Counted from the first letter of the stretch, positions 45,161 to 54,045 are shown. The stretch: DNA of 64,000 nucleotides from Virgibacillus_O sediminis (GCF_042643265.1 NZ_JBHRRZ010000014.1:112398-176397), one strand, 5' to 3'. Notes: generated by a model from the letters alone, not told the origin. Program-made: numbers and translations.

Positions 45161-46453
45161 GTGAAAACAACAATTTCTCAAGCACCTCAACACGTCGAAG
45201 AAAGTGTGAGAATAGGGGCATGGTTAGCCAATAAGCGCTCTAGTGGTAAGATTGCCTTTTTACAGCTCAGGGATGGAACAGGCTTTATACAAGGCGTAGT
45301 TGCAAAAAATGATGTAAGTGAAGAGACTTTTCGGCTTGCAAAAGGTATGACTCAGGAATCTTCCATGTATGTAACAGGGAAGATCGTCGAGGATGCCCGG
45401 TCGCCATTTGGTTATGAAATGCAAGTTTCCGACATTGAATTAATTCACGAGGCAACAGATTACCCGATTACACCTAAAGAACATGGGACGGAATTCCTGA
45501 TGGATCATCGTCATTTATGGCTCCGATCCAAAAAACAGCATGCAGTAATGAAAATTAGAAATGAAATTATTCGTGCCACCTACCAGTTCTTCAATCAGCA
45601 GGGCTTTGTGAAAGTAGATCCGCCTATCTTGACGGGATCCTCAGCTGAAGGGACTACTGAGCTTTTCCATACGAAGTATTTTGAAGAGGAAGCTTATTTG
45701 TCCCAAAGCGGCCAGTTGTATATGGAAGCTGCGGCCATGGCTTTAGGGAAAGTATTTTCTTTCGGACCAACTTTTCGTGCGGAGAAGTCCAAGACGCGCA
45801 GGCATCTAATTGAATTTTGGATGATCGAGCCGGAAATGGCTTTTATGGATCATGAAGAAAGCCTCGAAGTCCAGGAGCAATATGTCAGCTTTATCGTGCA
45901 GTCTGTTTTGGAGAATTGCAAGCTGGAGCTACACGCGCTCGAGCGGGACACATCAAAATTAGAAAACATAAAAGAGCCTTTCCCGCGGATCTCTTATGAT
46001 GATGCGATTACTCTGCTGAAAGAAAAAGGTTTTGAGGATATCGAGTGGGGAGAAGATTTTGGAGCCCCTCATGAAACAGCTATCGCAGAAAGCTTTGACA
46101 AACCGGTATTTATCACCAATTACCCTGCCGATATTAAAGCATTCTACATGCAACCGCATCCTGATCGTCCTGAAGTTGTACTTTGTGCCGATTTAATCGC
46201 CCCAGAAGGTTATGGAGAAATTATCGGCGGCTCTCAACGAATTGATGATTTGAAATTAATGGAAGAACGTTATGAACAGCATGGTCTAACAGGGCCTGCC
46301 TACAAGTGGTACCTTGAGTTACGTCGATATGGCAGTGTACCCCATTCCGGGTTCGGCCTAGGACTGGAGAGAACGGTAGCATGGCTCTCAGGGGTAGAGC
46401 ATGTCCGAGAGACCATCCCATTTCCTCGGCTGCTGAACCGTCTGTATCCATAA
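45161..46453 (+). CDS. asnS: Asparaginyl-tRNA synthetase
   Basis: A 430-residue class IIb synthetase: an N-terminal OB-fold anticodon-binding domain (residues 15-100) and a catalytic domain with motif 2 (FRAEKSKTRRHL) and motif 3 (GFGLGLERTVAWL). It charges tRNA-Asn. The GTG start at 45161 is preferred because GGAGG lies nine bases upstream; the ATG at 45128 would put the ribosome site inside the gene. No T-box leader is seen in the short upstream gap. Confidence 0.97.
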   Translation: MKTTISQAPQHVEESVRIGAWLANKRSSGKIAFLQLRDGTGFIQGVVAKNDVSEETFRLAKGMTQESSMYVTGKIVEDARSPFGYEMQVSDIELIHEATDYPITPKEHGTEFLMDHRHLWLRSKKQHAVMKIRNEIIRATYQFFNQQGFVKVDPPILTGSSAEGTTELFHTKYFEEEAYLSQSGQLYMEAAAMALGKVFSFGPTFRAEKSKTRRHLIEFWMIEPEMAFMDHEESLEVQEQYVSFIVQSVLENCKLELHALERDTSKLENIKEPFPRISYDDAITLLKEKGFEDIEWGEDFGAPHETAIAESFDKPVFITNYPADIKAFYMQPHPDRPEVVLCADLIAPEGYGEIIGGSQRIDDLKLMEERYEQHGLTGPAYKWYLELRRYGSVPHSGFGLGLERTVAWLSGVEHVRETIPFPRLLNRLYP

Positions 46454-46475
46454 GTGTGTTAAAAGAAAAAAAATC

Positions 46476-46507
46476 AATCCCTTGCCACCTTAGAGCAAGG
46501 GATTTTA
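46476..46507 (+). terminator. Terminator-like hairpin after asnS
   Basis: A ten-bp stem AATCCCTTGC with GCAAGGGATT and a nine-base loop, ending in TTTA. The short T-run may allow read-through into dnaD. Confidence 0.7.
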
Positions 46508-46555
46508 TCATGAAAAACAGCAGAAGACTGTTATGCAAAATTGAGGTGCTGATCT

Positions 46556-47236
46556 ATGTCCAATTCTATTTCCTACCAGCAATTGTTAGTTGGTCAGGTT
46601 TCCATACCAATTAAGCTGCTGTCTGAGTTTACTTCCCTTGGTCTAGATGAAAAAGAGGTAATGGTGGTCCTGCAGATCCATCGGTTCATCCATGAAAAAA
46701 AAGAGTTTCCCACTCCTTTTGAAATAGCAGCACATTTGACACTTAGTGAAAAGGAGTGTGCCAATACACTGCGTAAACTTATTCAAAAGGACTTTCTTAC
46801 CATATACCAGCAGCAAAATGAAATGAACCAGTTAAGCGAGGCTTATTCCCTTGACCCCCTCTGGCGCAAGCTTTTTACAGAAAAGAAGACACCCGAAAAT
46901 CCGCCGGAAGATGGATCCATGTTCATCCTCTTTGAACAGGAGTTTGGCCGGCCACTATCCCCGTTTGAAATAGAAACCATCAATGCGTGGCTGGACGAGG
47001 ACCAAATTGCTCCTTCGCTGATCAAGGCTGGTTTAAGAGAATCCGTATTGATGGGCAAACTCAACTTTAAATACATTGACCGAATTTTAAGGGAGTGGAA
47101 GAAGAAGGGAATTCATTCTGTTGAACAAGCAAGAGAAGCCAGTAAAAAATTTCACCATCAACAGGAGAAAAGACAAGAGCCTGTAAAACAAAGGGATACT
47201 TCATTCTATTATAACTGGTTAGAGGGAGAAGAATAG
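46556..47236 (+). CDS. dnaD: DnaD, replication initiation and restart protein
   Basis: A 226-residue protein with an N-terminal winged-helix domain (to about residue 95) and a C-terminal DnaB_2 domain that ends with the YIDRILREWKKKGI motif typical of DnaD. DnaD remodels DNA and helps load the replicative helicase at oriC and at stalled forks through DnaA, DnaB and DnaI. GAGGTG precedes the ATG. nth follows two bases after its stop. Confidence 0.96.
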   Translation: MSNSISYQQLLVGQVSIPIKLLSEFTSLGLDEKEVMVVLQIHRFIHEKKEFPTPFEIAAHLTLSEKECANTLRKLIQKDFLTIYQQQNEMNQLSEAYSLDPLWRKLFTEKKTPENPPEDGSMFILFEQEFGRPLSPFEIETINAWLDEDQIAPSLIKAGLRESVLMGKLNFKYIDRILREWKKKGIHSVEQAREASKKFHHQQEKRQEPVKQRDTSFYYNWLEGEE

Positions 47237-47238
47237 CC

Positions 47239-47898
47239 ATGTTGAATAAAAAGCAGATCAGATATTGCTTGGACACCATGAAGGAAATGTTTCCGGAAGC
47301 AAAGGGAGAGTTGAACCATTCAAACCCCTTCGAACTTGTAATAGCTGTCTTATTGTCGGCACAATGTACAGATGCATTAGTGAACAGGGTAACCGCAGAT
47401 TTATTTCAGAAATACAAGACTCCAGAAGATTATCTGTCTGTTTCCCTAGAGGAACTCCAGCATGATATAAAATCCATTGGTTTATATCGAACCAAAGCCA
47501 AAAACATTAGAAAACTTTGCCAGGTACTACTGGATGATTATAATGGGGAAGTGCCAAGGACAAAGGACGAACTGATGAAACTGGCAGGTGTCGGAAGGAA
47601 AACAGCCAATGTAGTGGCATCTATAGCTTTTAATGAACCAGCAATCGCAGTAGACACGCATGTAGAGAGGGTGTCCAAAAGACTCGGGATTTGCCGGTGG
47701 AAAGATTCGGTTACAGAAGTAGAAGAAACGCTGATGAGAAAGGTTCCCAGAGACGAATGGAGCGATACCCACCATAGAATGATCTTCTTTGGAAGATATC
47801 ATTGTAAGGCCCGAAACCCCAATTGTCCCGAATGCCCACTTTTGGATCTTTGCCGGGAGGGTAAGAAACGGATGAAAAGAGCGGAATCTAACAAATAG
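47239..47898 (+). CDS. nth: Endonuclease III (DNA glycosylase/AP lyase)
   Basis: A 219-residue base-excision repair enzyme for oxidised pyrimidines. The helix-hairpin-helix LAGVGRKTANVV holds the catalytic lysine, the catalytic aspartate is in VDTHVERVSKRLG, and the 4Fe-4S cluster ligands lie in CKARNPNCPECPLLDLC near the C-terminus. It follows dnaD closely in one operon. ypoC, the next gene in B. subtilis, is missing here. Confidence 0.97.
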   Translation: MLNKKQIRYCLDTMKEMFPEAKGELNHSNPFELVIAVLLSAQCTDALVNRVTADLFQKYKTPEDYLSVSLEELQHDIKSIGLYRTKAKNIRKLCQVLLDDYNGEVPRTKDELMKLAGVGRKTANVVASIAFNEPAIAVDTHVERVSKRLGICRWKDSVTEVEETLMRKVPRDEWSDTHHRMIFFGRYHCKARNPNCPECPLLDLCREGKKRMKRAESNK

Positions 47899-47935
47899 AA
47901 AGAGGCAGACCATATTCATATGGTCTGCCTCTTTT
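47898..47935. terminator. Bidirectional terminator between nth and ponA
   Basis: An 18-bp perfect stem (47898-47915 with 47918-47935) with a two-base gap; A-rich left end and T-rich right end serve both converging genes. Confidence 0.9.
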
Positions 47936-47942
47936 ACTTAAA

Positions 47943-50819
47943 TCATTCTTCGTTTTCTTTATCGTTCTGGTCTTGACTTTGAGTTTCGGCATCGTTATTG
48001 CTACCTTCGCTATTATTCCCGTTTTCTTCTGACTGGCCTTGGGCATCCGATTCTCCATTTTCTTCGTCGTTCCCGCTGTTGGTGTTTCCACCATCATTAT
48101 CACTTTCGCCGGCAGGACCGTTATTTTCATTGTCTGTATTTCCATTACCGTTACCAGTACCATTTTCATTCGTGTTGCCTTCACTATCGGGTGCTTCTTG
48201 ATCAGGTTGCTGGTTCTCTTCCTGGCTATTTTCACCCTCACTGCTCTCCGGCTGTGGTACAGTGACTTCTGTACTTCGTGTTTCGCCTCGTACTCCTTCG
48301 TTTTCACCTATAGGTGTCACGGCAATGCTGTAAGTTTCTCCAGGTTGAGCCCCACTGATTTCTAGGCCGTTGGAAGATACAGTCTGGGTCTGCCCATTCA
48401 CATCAACTTCAAAAGAAGCAGGAGGGCCATTATATTGCCAAGAAACGTCAATCAGTTGATTTGTTGCATCATAACTGCCGGCTAGACCGCTGACAGAGCC
48501 AAGATTTGCTTGTTCATCTTCTTCCTTATCTTCAGCACCAGACGCATTGACAGTTGTCGATCTTGCTTCACTTCGATTAGAAGAGTCATCAGAATCGACA
48601 GCAACTACTTGAATTTTATATTCAGTGCCAGGCTCAACGTCTGATATAGTCAGAGAAGTATCTGCGGTTGAAGATAACACTTGCATCTGCCCGCCATTCT
48701 CGCTTGCACTTACTTCAAATTCGACATCTGTGTTTGAAGGATAGGACCAGCTGACATCGATGGAATTACTTTCTTCGTTGTATGTCGCGTTTAGACTGCT
48801 GACTGGATCCAATTGATCAAACTTCTGAGATGTATTGGAGGGCTCCGTGCCTCTTATAAATAATTCCGTCACGATTTGCGAAGACGGTGTATAAGGACTT
48901 GGAAGTTTTGCTGGATTGGATCCTTTTTCAACAGCTACCTCGACTACCGAATCCGGTTGTTCGAAATCGGGGGTATCGATATCTTTTGACAATTCCTCCA
49001 TTGTTAGTTTGAACAATTGCCTGGAAAGGGAAGTATCTTCCAGTGCGTTATTATCCGGGTCGCCTGTCCATACCGAAATGGTGTAATTAGTAGTATAACC
49101 GGCGAACCATGCATCTGCTGCTTCACCGCCAACAAGGTTGGTGGTACCTGTTTTCCCCGCGATTGGAAGACCAGGTACATTGGCTGATTGCCCCGTACCA
49201 TCCGCCATGACACTTTTCAGCATATCTGTAATCATATATGCGGTGGAGTCTGCCATAACTGCTTCGGGTTCGGGATTGAATTCAACTGTTTCCCCATCTG
49301 GAAATTCCACCTTAGTAACGGCAAATGGTTCATTGTATAATCCTTCATTCCCGAATGCCCGGTAAGCTCCGGCCATTTGCAGGGGGGTGACTTCAGTGGA
49401 AGTTCCACCGATTGCTTCTCCAATCTGACGTGTCTTTAGTTCAATACCCAATCTTCCTGCAAATTCAGCTGCATTATCTAAGCCGACTTCTTCGAGCGTT
49501 TTGAGGGCAGGTATGTTGTATGAATGAGTCAGAGCTTCTCTTGCGGACACCCATCCATGGTACTGCCGGTCGAAATTATTAAATTCATGGTCTCCTACAG
49601 AATACGGCTCATCAAGTATCTGATGATATGTTGACCAGTTATTGAACTCTATTGCGGGCCCATAATCAACAATTGGCTTAATGGAAGAACCAGGCTGGTT
49701 TGTAACATTGATGGCATAGTTAAGCCCGCCATTTTCCAAGCCTCCCCGTGCCCCGCCAATTGCTTTAATAGCACCTGTCTTGGTATCAAGCACAGTCATT
49801 CCAGCCTGAATGGCCTCGTTTGGATAATCCACCGGGGATTCATCCGAAAGCAAATATTCTACATGGTCCTGCGCGTCCCTATCCAGTGTTGTATGAATCT
49901 TAAGCCCATCCGTATAAATATCTGCTCCATCGAGCTTGCCGCTGACTTCATCTCGTACTTGTTGGAGGAAAGCCTCATATTTCACAGGGTCAGGCCTTTT
50001 ATCAGTTAGGAGAGATGGTATATCTACTTCTCTGGCCTCTTCAGCCTCCTGTTCGGAGATTTTATCATGTCTCACCATCAAGCTGAGAACAGTGTTCATT
50101 CTTTCCTTCATCAAATCAGGGTTTTCAAATGGATTGTATGCAGAAGGACGCTGTGGCAATCCGGCTAGGATCGCAGCCTCAGGCAATGTAAGCTCACTTA
50201 AATCTGTCTTTCCGAAATACACCTCCGCAGCTTTTCCGACTCCGTAAGCTCCCGCACCATAATAAATCTTGTTAAGGTACATTTCCATGATTTCTTCTTT
50301 AGAATATTCCCGTTCCAGCTTAAGTGCCAGCCATTGCTCTTGGACTTTCAGGCTTATTTTTTTATCAGGTGATAAGAAAGACTTTTCTACTACCTGCTGG
50401 GTAATTGTGCTTGCCCCTTGGGACCCGAAACCGTTTGTCACATTAGCGATAATGGCTCCGCCTATACGTCTCAAATCGATTCCAGGGTGTTCGAAGTACC
50501 TTGCGTCTTCCGTTGCAATAACTGCATCGATTAATATATCCGGAAGCTCTTCATAGGTCACTTTAGACCGCTGCTCTGCCCCGAGGGAAGCAAAGGCCTC
50601 TCCATCCTCATCTAACACTTGGGAAGGGAACGGGTCGGTCAGCATAGAGGCATCAAGCTCTGGAGCAGTAGCAATCCAGTAGGTGACCAAGCCGGCTCCG
50701 GCTATTCCCACGGTCAATAATACGATGAGTATAGTAAAAAGGACCCTTTTCCATAATGGTTTATTTTTGGATTTCTTTTGTTTTCTTCTTGCTGTTCTAG
50801 ATTGGCTGTTTTCTGCCAT
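47943..50819 (-). CDS. ponA: Class A penicillin-binding protein 1A/1B with two FN3 domains and an acidic tail
   Basis: A 958-residue bifunctional wall synthase. After a short cytoplasmic basic tail and a membrane anchor (about residues 27-50) comes the glycosyltransferase domain (TEDARYFEHPGID, GASTITQQVVEK), then the transpeptidase with SSIK, SYN and KTGT motifs. From about residue 655 two fibronectin type III domains follow (near 665-755 and 775-850), then about 105 residues rich in Asn, Glu, Gly, Ser and Asp. B. subtilis PonA has one FN3 domain. GGAGG lies before the ATG; recU overlaps in operon fashion upstream. Confidence 0.96.
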   Translation of the reverse strand: MAENSQSRTARRKQKKSKNKPLWKRVLFTILIVLLTVGIAGAGLVTYWIATAPELDASMLTDPFPSQVLDEDGEAFASLGAEQRSKVTYEELPDILIDAVIATEDARYFEHPGIDLRRIGGAIIANVTNGFGSQGASTITQQVVEKSFLSPDKKISLKVQEQWLALKLEREYSKEEIMEMYLNKIYYGAGAYGVGKAAEVYFGKTDLSELTLPEAAILAGLPQRPSAYNPFENPDLMKERMNTVLSLMVRHDKISEQEAEEAREVDIPSLLTDKRPDPVKYEAFLQQVRDEVSGKLDGADIYTDGLKIHTTLDRDAQDHVEYLLSDESPVDYPNEAIQAGMTVLDTKTGAIKAIGGARGGLENGGLNYAINVTNQPGSSIKPIVDYGPAIEFNNWSTYHQILDEPYSVGDHEFNNFDRQYHGWVSAREALTHSYNIPALKTLEEVGLDNAAEFAGRLGIELKTRQIGEAIGGTSTEVTPLQMAGAYRAFGNEGLYNEPFAVTKVEFPDGETVEFNPEPEAVMADSTAYMITDMLKSVMADGTGQSANVPGLPIAGKTGTTNLVGGEAADAWFAGYTTNYTISVWTGDPDNNALEDTSLSRQLFKLTMEELSKDIDTPDFEQPDSVVEVAVEKGSNPAKLPSPYTPSSQIVTELFIRGTEPSNTSQKFDQLDPVSSLNATYNEESNSIDVSWSYPSNTDVEFEVSASENGGQMQVLSSTADTSLTISDVEPGTEYKIQVVAVDSDDSSNRSEARSTTVNASGAEDKEEDEQANLGSVSGLAGSYDATNQLIDVSWQYNGPPASFEVDVNGQTQTVSSNGLEISGAQPGETYSIAVTPIGENEGVRGETRSTEVTVPQPESSEGENSQEENQQPDQEAPDSEGNTNENGTGNGNGNTDNENNGPAGESDNDGGNTNSGNDEENGESDAQGQSEENGNNSEGSNNDAETQSQDQNDKENEE

Positions 50820-50837
50820 CGTTTTTCTTCCTCCGTT

Positions 50838-51437
50838 CTAAAAATAAAGCTCGTCTATAATTCGAAGGTAATCGATCCTGGCCTGATACTGAAAGGGGAT
50901 GAGATAACCTTCCTCATTAATAATTTCGTAAGGGATCGACTTTTTTCCGCCTGTCAATTGGCCATTCCAATATGGAAACAGCTTTTCCGCCGGAAAGAAA
51001 AATGTTTCTTCATGAACGGCGAAACGAATGATCAGGAAGCATACTCCCCCGTGTTTTACTACGGCTTCCATATGTCTGACTTGGTGATCATGAATGTTTG
51101 CCAACGGAAAAGAGGTTTTGTTCTTTGTTTCCTTTGCTTCAAAATCAACATATTTATTACGGTATAAGCCATTATAGTCTGTAGTGGATGACTGCTTGAA
51201 GTAGGCTTCTGTTATGACCGCAGCACTCCTTTTCGGATAATTGACATTTACAATTTGGACAGGTGTGGGCTTTTTATGAATGATTGCCTTGTCTGACTCC
51301 AAGTAAAATTGGTTGGTGGAATTTATATCATCCTCCAAGGTCATTCCCCTATTGCTGTATTTGTTAACCAGCTGCTGTCGGCGTGGATTGCTTCCACTTG
51401 CTGAAACTCTCCTGCTTCCATTCGGATATTTCACCAC
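50838..51437 (-). CDS. recU: Holliday junction resolvase RecU
   Basis: A 199-residue nuclease that cuts four-way junctions and aids recombination and chromosome segregation. SNRGMTLEDD, the long KKPTPVQIVNV strand and DFEAKETKNKTSF (catalytic Asp, Glu and Lys) are present. Two adjacent GTG codons, at 51437 and 51434, follow the AGGAGGG site; the first aligns with the B. subtilis start. An ATG at 51452 lies upstream of that site and is unlikely. recU and ponA form one operon, as in B. subtilis. Confidence 0.95.
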   Translation of the reverse strand: MVKYPNGSRRVSASGSNPRRQQLVNKYSNRGMTLEDDINSTNQFYLESDKAIIHKKPTPVQIVNVNYPKRSAAVITEAYFKQSSTTDYNGLYRNKYVDFEAKETKNKTSFPLANIHDHQVRHMEAVVKHGGVCFLIIRFAVHEETFFFPAEKLFPYWNGQLTGGKKSIPYEIINEEGYLIPFQYQARIDYLRIIDELYF

Positions 51438-51730
51438 ATTTCCCTCCTGCATCCCTAAAACATTTCTTCAGTACTTTCATGCATTTTTAGTGAATAAAAA
51501 TGAAAATACTATATGTAATTATATTATAAAGTGCTCGATTAATATAGGGAAAAGCAAGATTTGCATATATTGTAAACAAGGCTACAGCAGTAAATATGGA
51601 GATTTTGTGAAGGAATAGCAACTAAGTGCTAGTACCAATATAGCAATACGCGGAAATAAGGCAGTCAAGTTCATCCTCGAAACTAGAGGATCAGAAGCGG
51701 TTGCACTGCTTACGAATAATTAATGCATCT

Positions 51731-51759
51731 AAAAAGGACCCACTTTGGCAGTGGATCCT
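51731..51759 (-). terminator. Terminator of sspM (reverse strand)
   Basis: On the reverse strand GGATCCACT pairs with AGTGGGTCC (one mismatch) around a five-base loop, followed by TTTTT. Confidence 0.75.
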
Positions 51760-51770
51760 CTGGAAGTCTG

Positions 51771-51875
51771 TTATACGGAGGGTCTGTTGGGACCATCCAA
51801 TTTTTTATCGCCAGTTTTTAAGGATTGTGCTCGTTTGTTTTCAGGCTTTTTTTCTGGTCTTTTCTTATGGGTCAT
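51771..51875 (-). CDS. sspM: Small acid-soluble spore protein SspM type
   Basis: A 34-residue basic peptide ending KKLDGPNRPSV, which closely matches the C-terminus and the exact length of B. subtilis SspM (ending KLGGPNRPST). A perfect GAAGGAGG site stands ten bases before the ATG and a terminator follows the stop. SspM is a minor spore protein made in the forespore; its role is unknown. Longer frames on the other strand over this region have no ribosome site and should not be annotated. Reverse strand, upstream of recU. Confidence 0.88.
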   Translation of the reverse strand: MTHKKRPEKKPENKRAQSLKTGDKKLDGPNRPSV

Positions 51876-52088
51876 TTTCTCAACCTCCTTCATTTTTAGT
51901 GTGGCTGTTTTCTTTAAAAAAATAACGCAATGTTTTCCTTAAATATAACCTGGCTATGGGCCGTTTAATGCGGGAAAACTTGATTTTCCGGTTGTTTTGT
52001 TCATTTACTTCTAGTTTTGTCGAACGAGAAGGAGAGTGTGACAGCATTGGAGAATCCATGTAATAAACTAAAAGCGAGGGTGATAAAG

Positions 52089-52328
52089 ATGGATTTGGCA
52101 GTTAACCCGACAGGCGCAGAGAACGAGAAGAAACACTTGAAAAAGTTAGAGGCTTCACTCCAATCCCTTACTGATCAAATCAGGCAGATCGATAAGCAGC
52201 TTACACTCCAAGTGGATACAGAAGTATGGATGAACTTCCGAAATCAGATAAATGAACTAACAACCACACAAACCTCGATAAAAGAAGTGTCATTTAACAA
52301 CAAACATGGTAAAGTAGAAGGAGAGTAG
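52089..52328 (+). CDS. Small predicted coiled-coil protein, unknown
   Basis: A 79-residue soluble protein, mostly helical, with heptad-like spacing in KKLEASLQSLTDQIRQIDKQL and a polar tail. I do not recognise a family. It lies 22 bases before yppE, so the two probably form one unit. Start uncertain: ATG 52089 has a GAGGGTGAT site; a TTG at 52047 after AAGGAGAG would give 93 residues. Confidence 0.6.
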   Translation: MDLAVNPTGAENEKKHLKKLEASLQSLTDQIRQIDKQLTLQVDTEVWMNFRNQINELTTTQTSIKEVSFNNKHGKVEGE

Positions 52329-52350
52329 ATTAAAAAGAAGGCGACTTTAT

Positions 52351-52704
52351 ATGGAACTTGAGACACAGACAAGGCAATTAAAGCAACACCTGGACCGATT
52401 AAAAGCCAGGTTTGAAACAGAACAGCCTCCGGATAATAAAAAGGATAAAGATTTCTTCTTTAAGGTAAAGGAAGAGACCACTCCCATCTATAGTATCTTG
52501 GAGGAATGGGAAGAGAAGTCCCTTGATCTGGTGAAAAACAGAAAAGCAGATGTACATCCCCATCAGGTTACCTCTACACGGGAGAATATGGAGCTTCTTC
52601 TCCTCCATAGTTATTATATTGATGTTAGGCGAAAAAGGTATATGGAATTATATAAGTCCATCCACTATGTGTTTGATCAATTACTAAGAGAATTGGCTGA
52701 TTAA
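52351..52704 (+). CDS. yppE: YppE family protein (DUF1798)
   Basis: A 117-residue helical protein of the YppE family, a four-helix bundle of unknown function with known structures from Bacillus. Typical features are DFFFKVKEETTPIYSILEEW near residue 35 and SYYIDVRRKRYMELYKSIHY near the end. AAGGCGA lies before the ATG. cdd follows after 27 bases. Confidence 0.85.
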   Translation: MELETQTRQLKQHLDRLKARFETEQPPDNKKDKDFFFKVKEETTPIYSILEEWEEKSLDLVKNRKADVHPHQVTSTRENMELLLLHSYYIDVRRKRYMELYKSIHYVFDQLLRELAD

Positions 52705-52731
52705 TACAACTAGGTAAAGCGGGGGTAAATA

Positions 52732-53139
52732 ATGGACAGGGAACAATTGATGAAAGAAGCTGTAAATATTCGGGCAAAAGCATATGTGCCTTATTCTGAA
52801 TTTCCGGTAGGAGCTGCCCTGCTGTCAAGGTCAGGAAAACTCTACACAGGCTGCAACATTGAAAACTCTGCCTATTCGGTAACATGCTGTGCAGAAAGGG
52901 TAGCAATATTCAAAGCAATATCCGAAGGGGAAACAGAATTCACAGAGATGGCAGTGGCTGCAGATACTAAGAGGCCGGTACCCCCATGTGGTGCTTGCAG
53001 ACAGGTAATGAGTGAATTCTTCCCAAAAGATATGAAGATTCATTTGGCCAATATACATGGAGTATCCAGAACATTTGCGATGGAAGAACTGCTGCCATTT
53101 TCTTTTCAACCTGATGACCTAAATGATAGCGGAAGCTGA
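52732..53139 (+). CDS. cdd: Cytidine deaminase
   Basis: A 135-residue zinc enzyme that deaminates cytidine and deoxycytidine for pyrimidine salvage. The catalytic CAE motif is in TCCAERVA near residue 53 and the other zinc ligands are in PPCGACRQV. B. subtilis cdd lies next to era elsewhere on the chromosome, so this placement differs. The ATG follows a GCGGGGG site. A terminator overlaps its 3' end. Confidence 0.95.
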   Translation: MDREQLMKEAVNIRAKAYVPYSEFPVGAALLSRSGKLYTGCNIENSAYSVTCCAERVAIFKAISEGETEFTEMAVAADTKRPVPPCGACRQVMSEFFPKDMKIHLANIHGVSRTFAMEELLPFSFQPDDLNDSGS

Positions 53140-53160
53140 ATGTTTTCAGTTTCCTTTTTT
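53131..53160 (+). terminator. Terminator after cdd
   Basis: GGAAGCTGAA pairs with TTCAGTTTCC (one mismatch) around a three-base loop, followed by six T; it includes the cdd stop. Confidence 0.75.
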
Positions 53161-53161
53161 A

Positions 53162-53170
53162 TGATATAAT
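53162..53170 (+). promoter_or_regulatory. Extended -10 promoter of gpsB
   Basis: TGATATAAT just after the cdd terminator, 73 bases before gpsB; no clear -35. Confidence 0.5.
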
Positions 53171-53242
53171 GATGAGAAACAACAATTTATACAAATACAT
53201 GTTCCATTTACCATTTCAGAGGAAATATGAGGTGAATATCCG

Positions 53243-53566
53243 ATGAGTCTAAATCGTGTACAGCTGAACGGAAAAGACATCCTGGAAAAGGAATTCAAAA
53301 CGGCTATGAGAGGATACAACCAGGAAGAAGTCGATGAATTCTTAGATATGATCATCCAAGATTATGATGCTTTTAAACAGGAGATTGAACGGCTGCAACA
53401 AGAGAATGAGCGGCTGAAAAAAAATACCCAGGAGCATACCCGTACGAGATCTTCCCAACCTGCACAGCAGGTGAACTATGACGTACTTAAAAGACTGTCC
53501 AATCTTGAGAAGGCAGTCTTTGGCAAGAAATTTGCTGATGCCAACAATGCAAATGAATCAAGTTAG
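53243..53566 (+). CDS. gpsB: GpsB cell division and growth regulator
   Basis: A 107-residue DivIVA-domain protein. The N-terminal LTxxDI/KDIxxKEF lipid- and partner-binding region (NGKDILEKEFKTAMRGYNQEEVDEFLD) is followed by a coiled coil (ERLQQENERLKKN) and a short C-terminal trimerising part. GpsB shuttles PBP1 (ponA, also in this window) between division site and side wall. GAGGTGA lies before the ATG. rnpB follows directly as in B. subtilis. Confidence 0.96.
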   Translation: MSLNRVQLNGKDILEKEFKTAMRGYNQEEVDEFLDMIIQDYDAFKQEIERLQQENERLKKNTQEHTRTRSSQPAQQVNYDVLKRLSNLEKAVFGKKFADANNANESS

Positions 53567-53590
53567 AGGAATGCCAATTTTTTCCGACTA

Positions 53591-53619
53591 TTGTATAATG
53601 ATGATTGATGTGCTACAAT
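53591..53619 (+). promoter_or_regulatory. Sigma-A promoter of rnpB
   Basis: TTGTAT at 53591-53596 and TACAAT at 53614-53619 with a 17-base spacer and a TG before the -10. The predicted start near 53627 agrees with the RNA's 5' end. Confidence 0.65.
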
Positions 53620-53627
53620 AAGTATCT

Positions 53628-54030
53628 GTTCAAAGTTAAATACTCAGGTAATCGCTGTATGTCAATACAGAGGAAAGTCCATGCTCACACAGACTGAGAT
53701 GTCTGTAGTGTTCGTGCTTGACGAAATCATAAGTCAAGGTAACCTTAACAGGTTAACGGCAGGAGGAATTCCTAAGTCCTACTGGATATGGAAGACACTC
53801 CTTGAAAGTGCCACAGTGACGGAGCTGAAATGGAAACATTTCAGGTGGAACGAGGTAAACCCCGCGAGTGAGCAACCCAAAATTATGGTAGGGGCATCCT
53901 TTAGTAGGGAATTCAACCGAACGAGGGACAAATTATATTTGTAGATAGATGATTACCACCAAGGTACGAGGTTGACCACCGTTTGCAGTACATTGGCACA
54001 GAACATGGCTTATCGAGTATTTAACGGTCT
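53628..54030 (+). ncRNA. rnpB: RNase P RNA, bacterial type B
   Basis: About 403 bases matching B. subtilis RNase P RNA along its length. Conserved parts include GAGGAAAGTCCATGCTC near the 5' end, GAAAGTGCCACAGTGACG in the middle, GGTAAACCCC, GTAGATAGATGATT and ACATGGCTTA near the 3' end. The terminal helix forms between GTTAAATACTC at the 5' side and GAGTATTTAAC at the 3' side. It is the catalytic part of the enzyme that trims tRNA 5' ends. Protein-like frames in it are chance. Ends are set from the terminal helix and are good to a few bases. Confidence 0.95.
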
Positions 54031-54045
54031 CATATTACGGATACA

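Noticed and set aside
47943..48250. Repeat-like DNA, considered as a CRISPR or tandem repeat
   Set aside because: The repetition comes from simple Asn/Glu/Ser codons of the PonA tail; no regular repeat unit or spacers.
47998..48365. Long + strand frames rich in Ser, Phe, Pro or Ile
   Set aside because: They are the complement of the low-complexity acidic tail of PonA; codon bias there keeps other frames open.
51701..51942. Hydrophobic + strand frames of 65-74 codons
   Set aside because: They are antisense to sspM, lack ribosome sites and cross its terminator; the reverse-strand gene explains the region.
53681..53944. An 87-codon open frame on the + strand
   Set aside because: It lies wholly within the RNase P RNA, has no ribosome site and does not resemble a protein.
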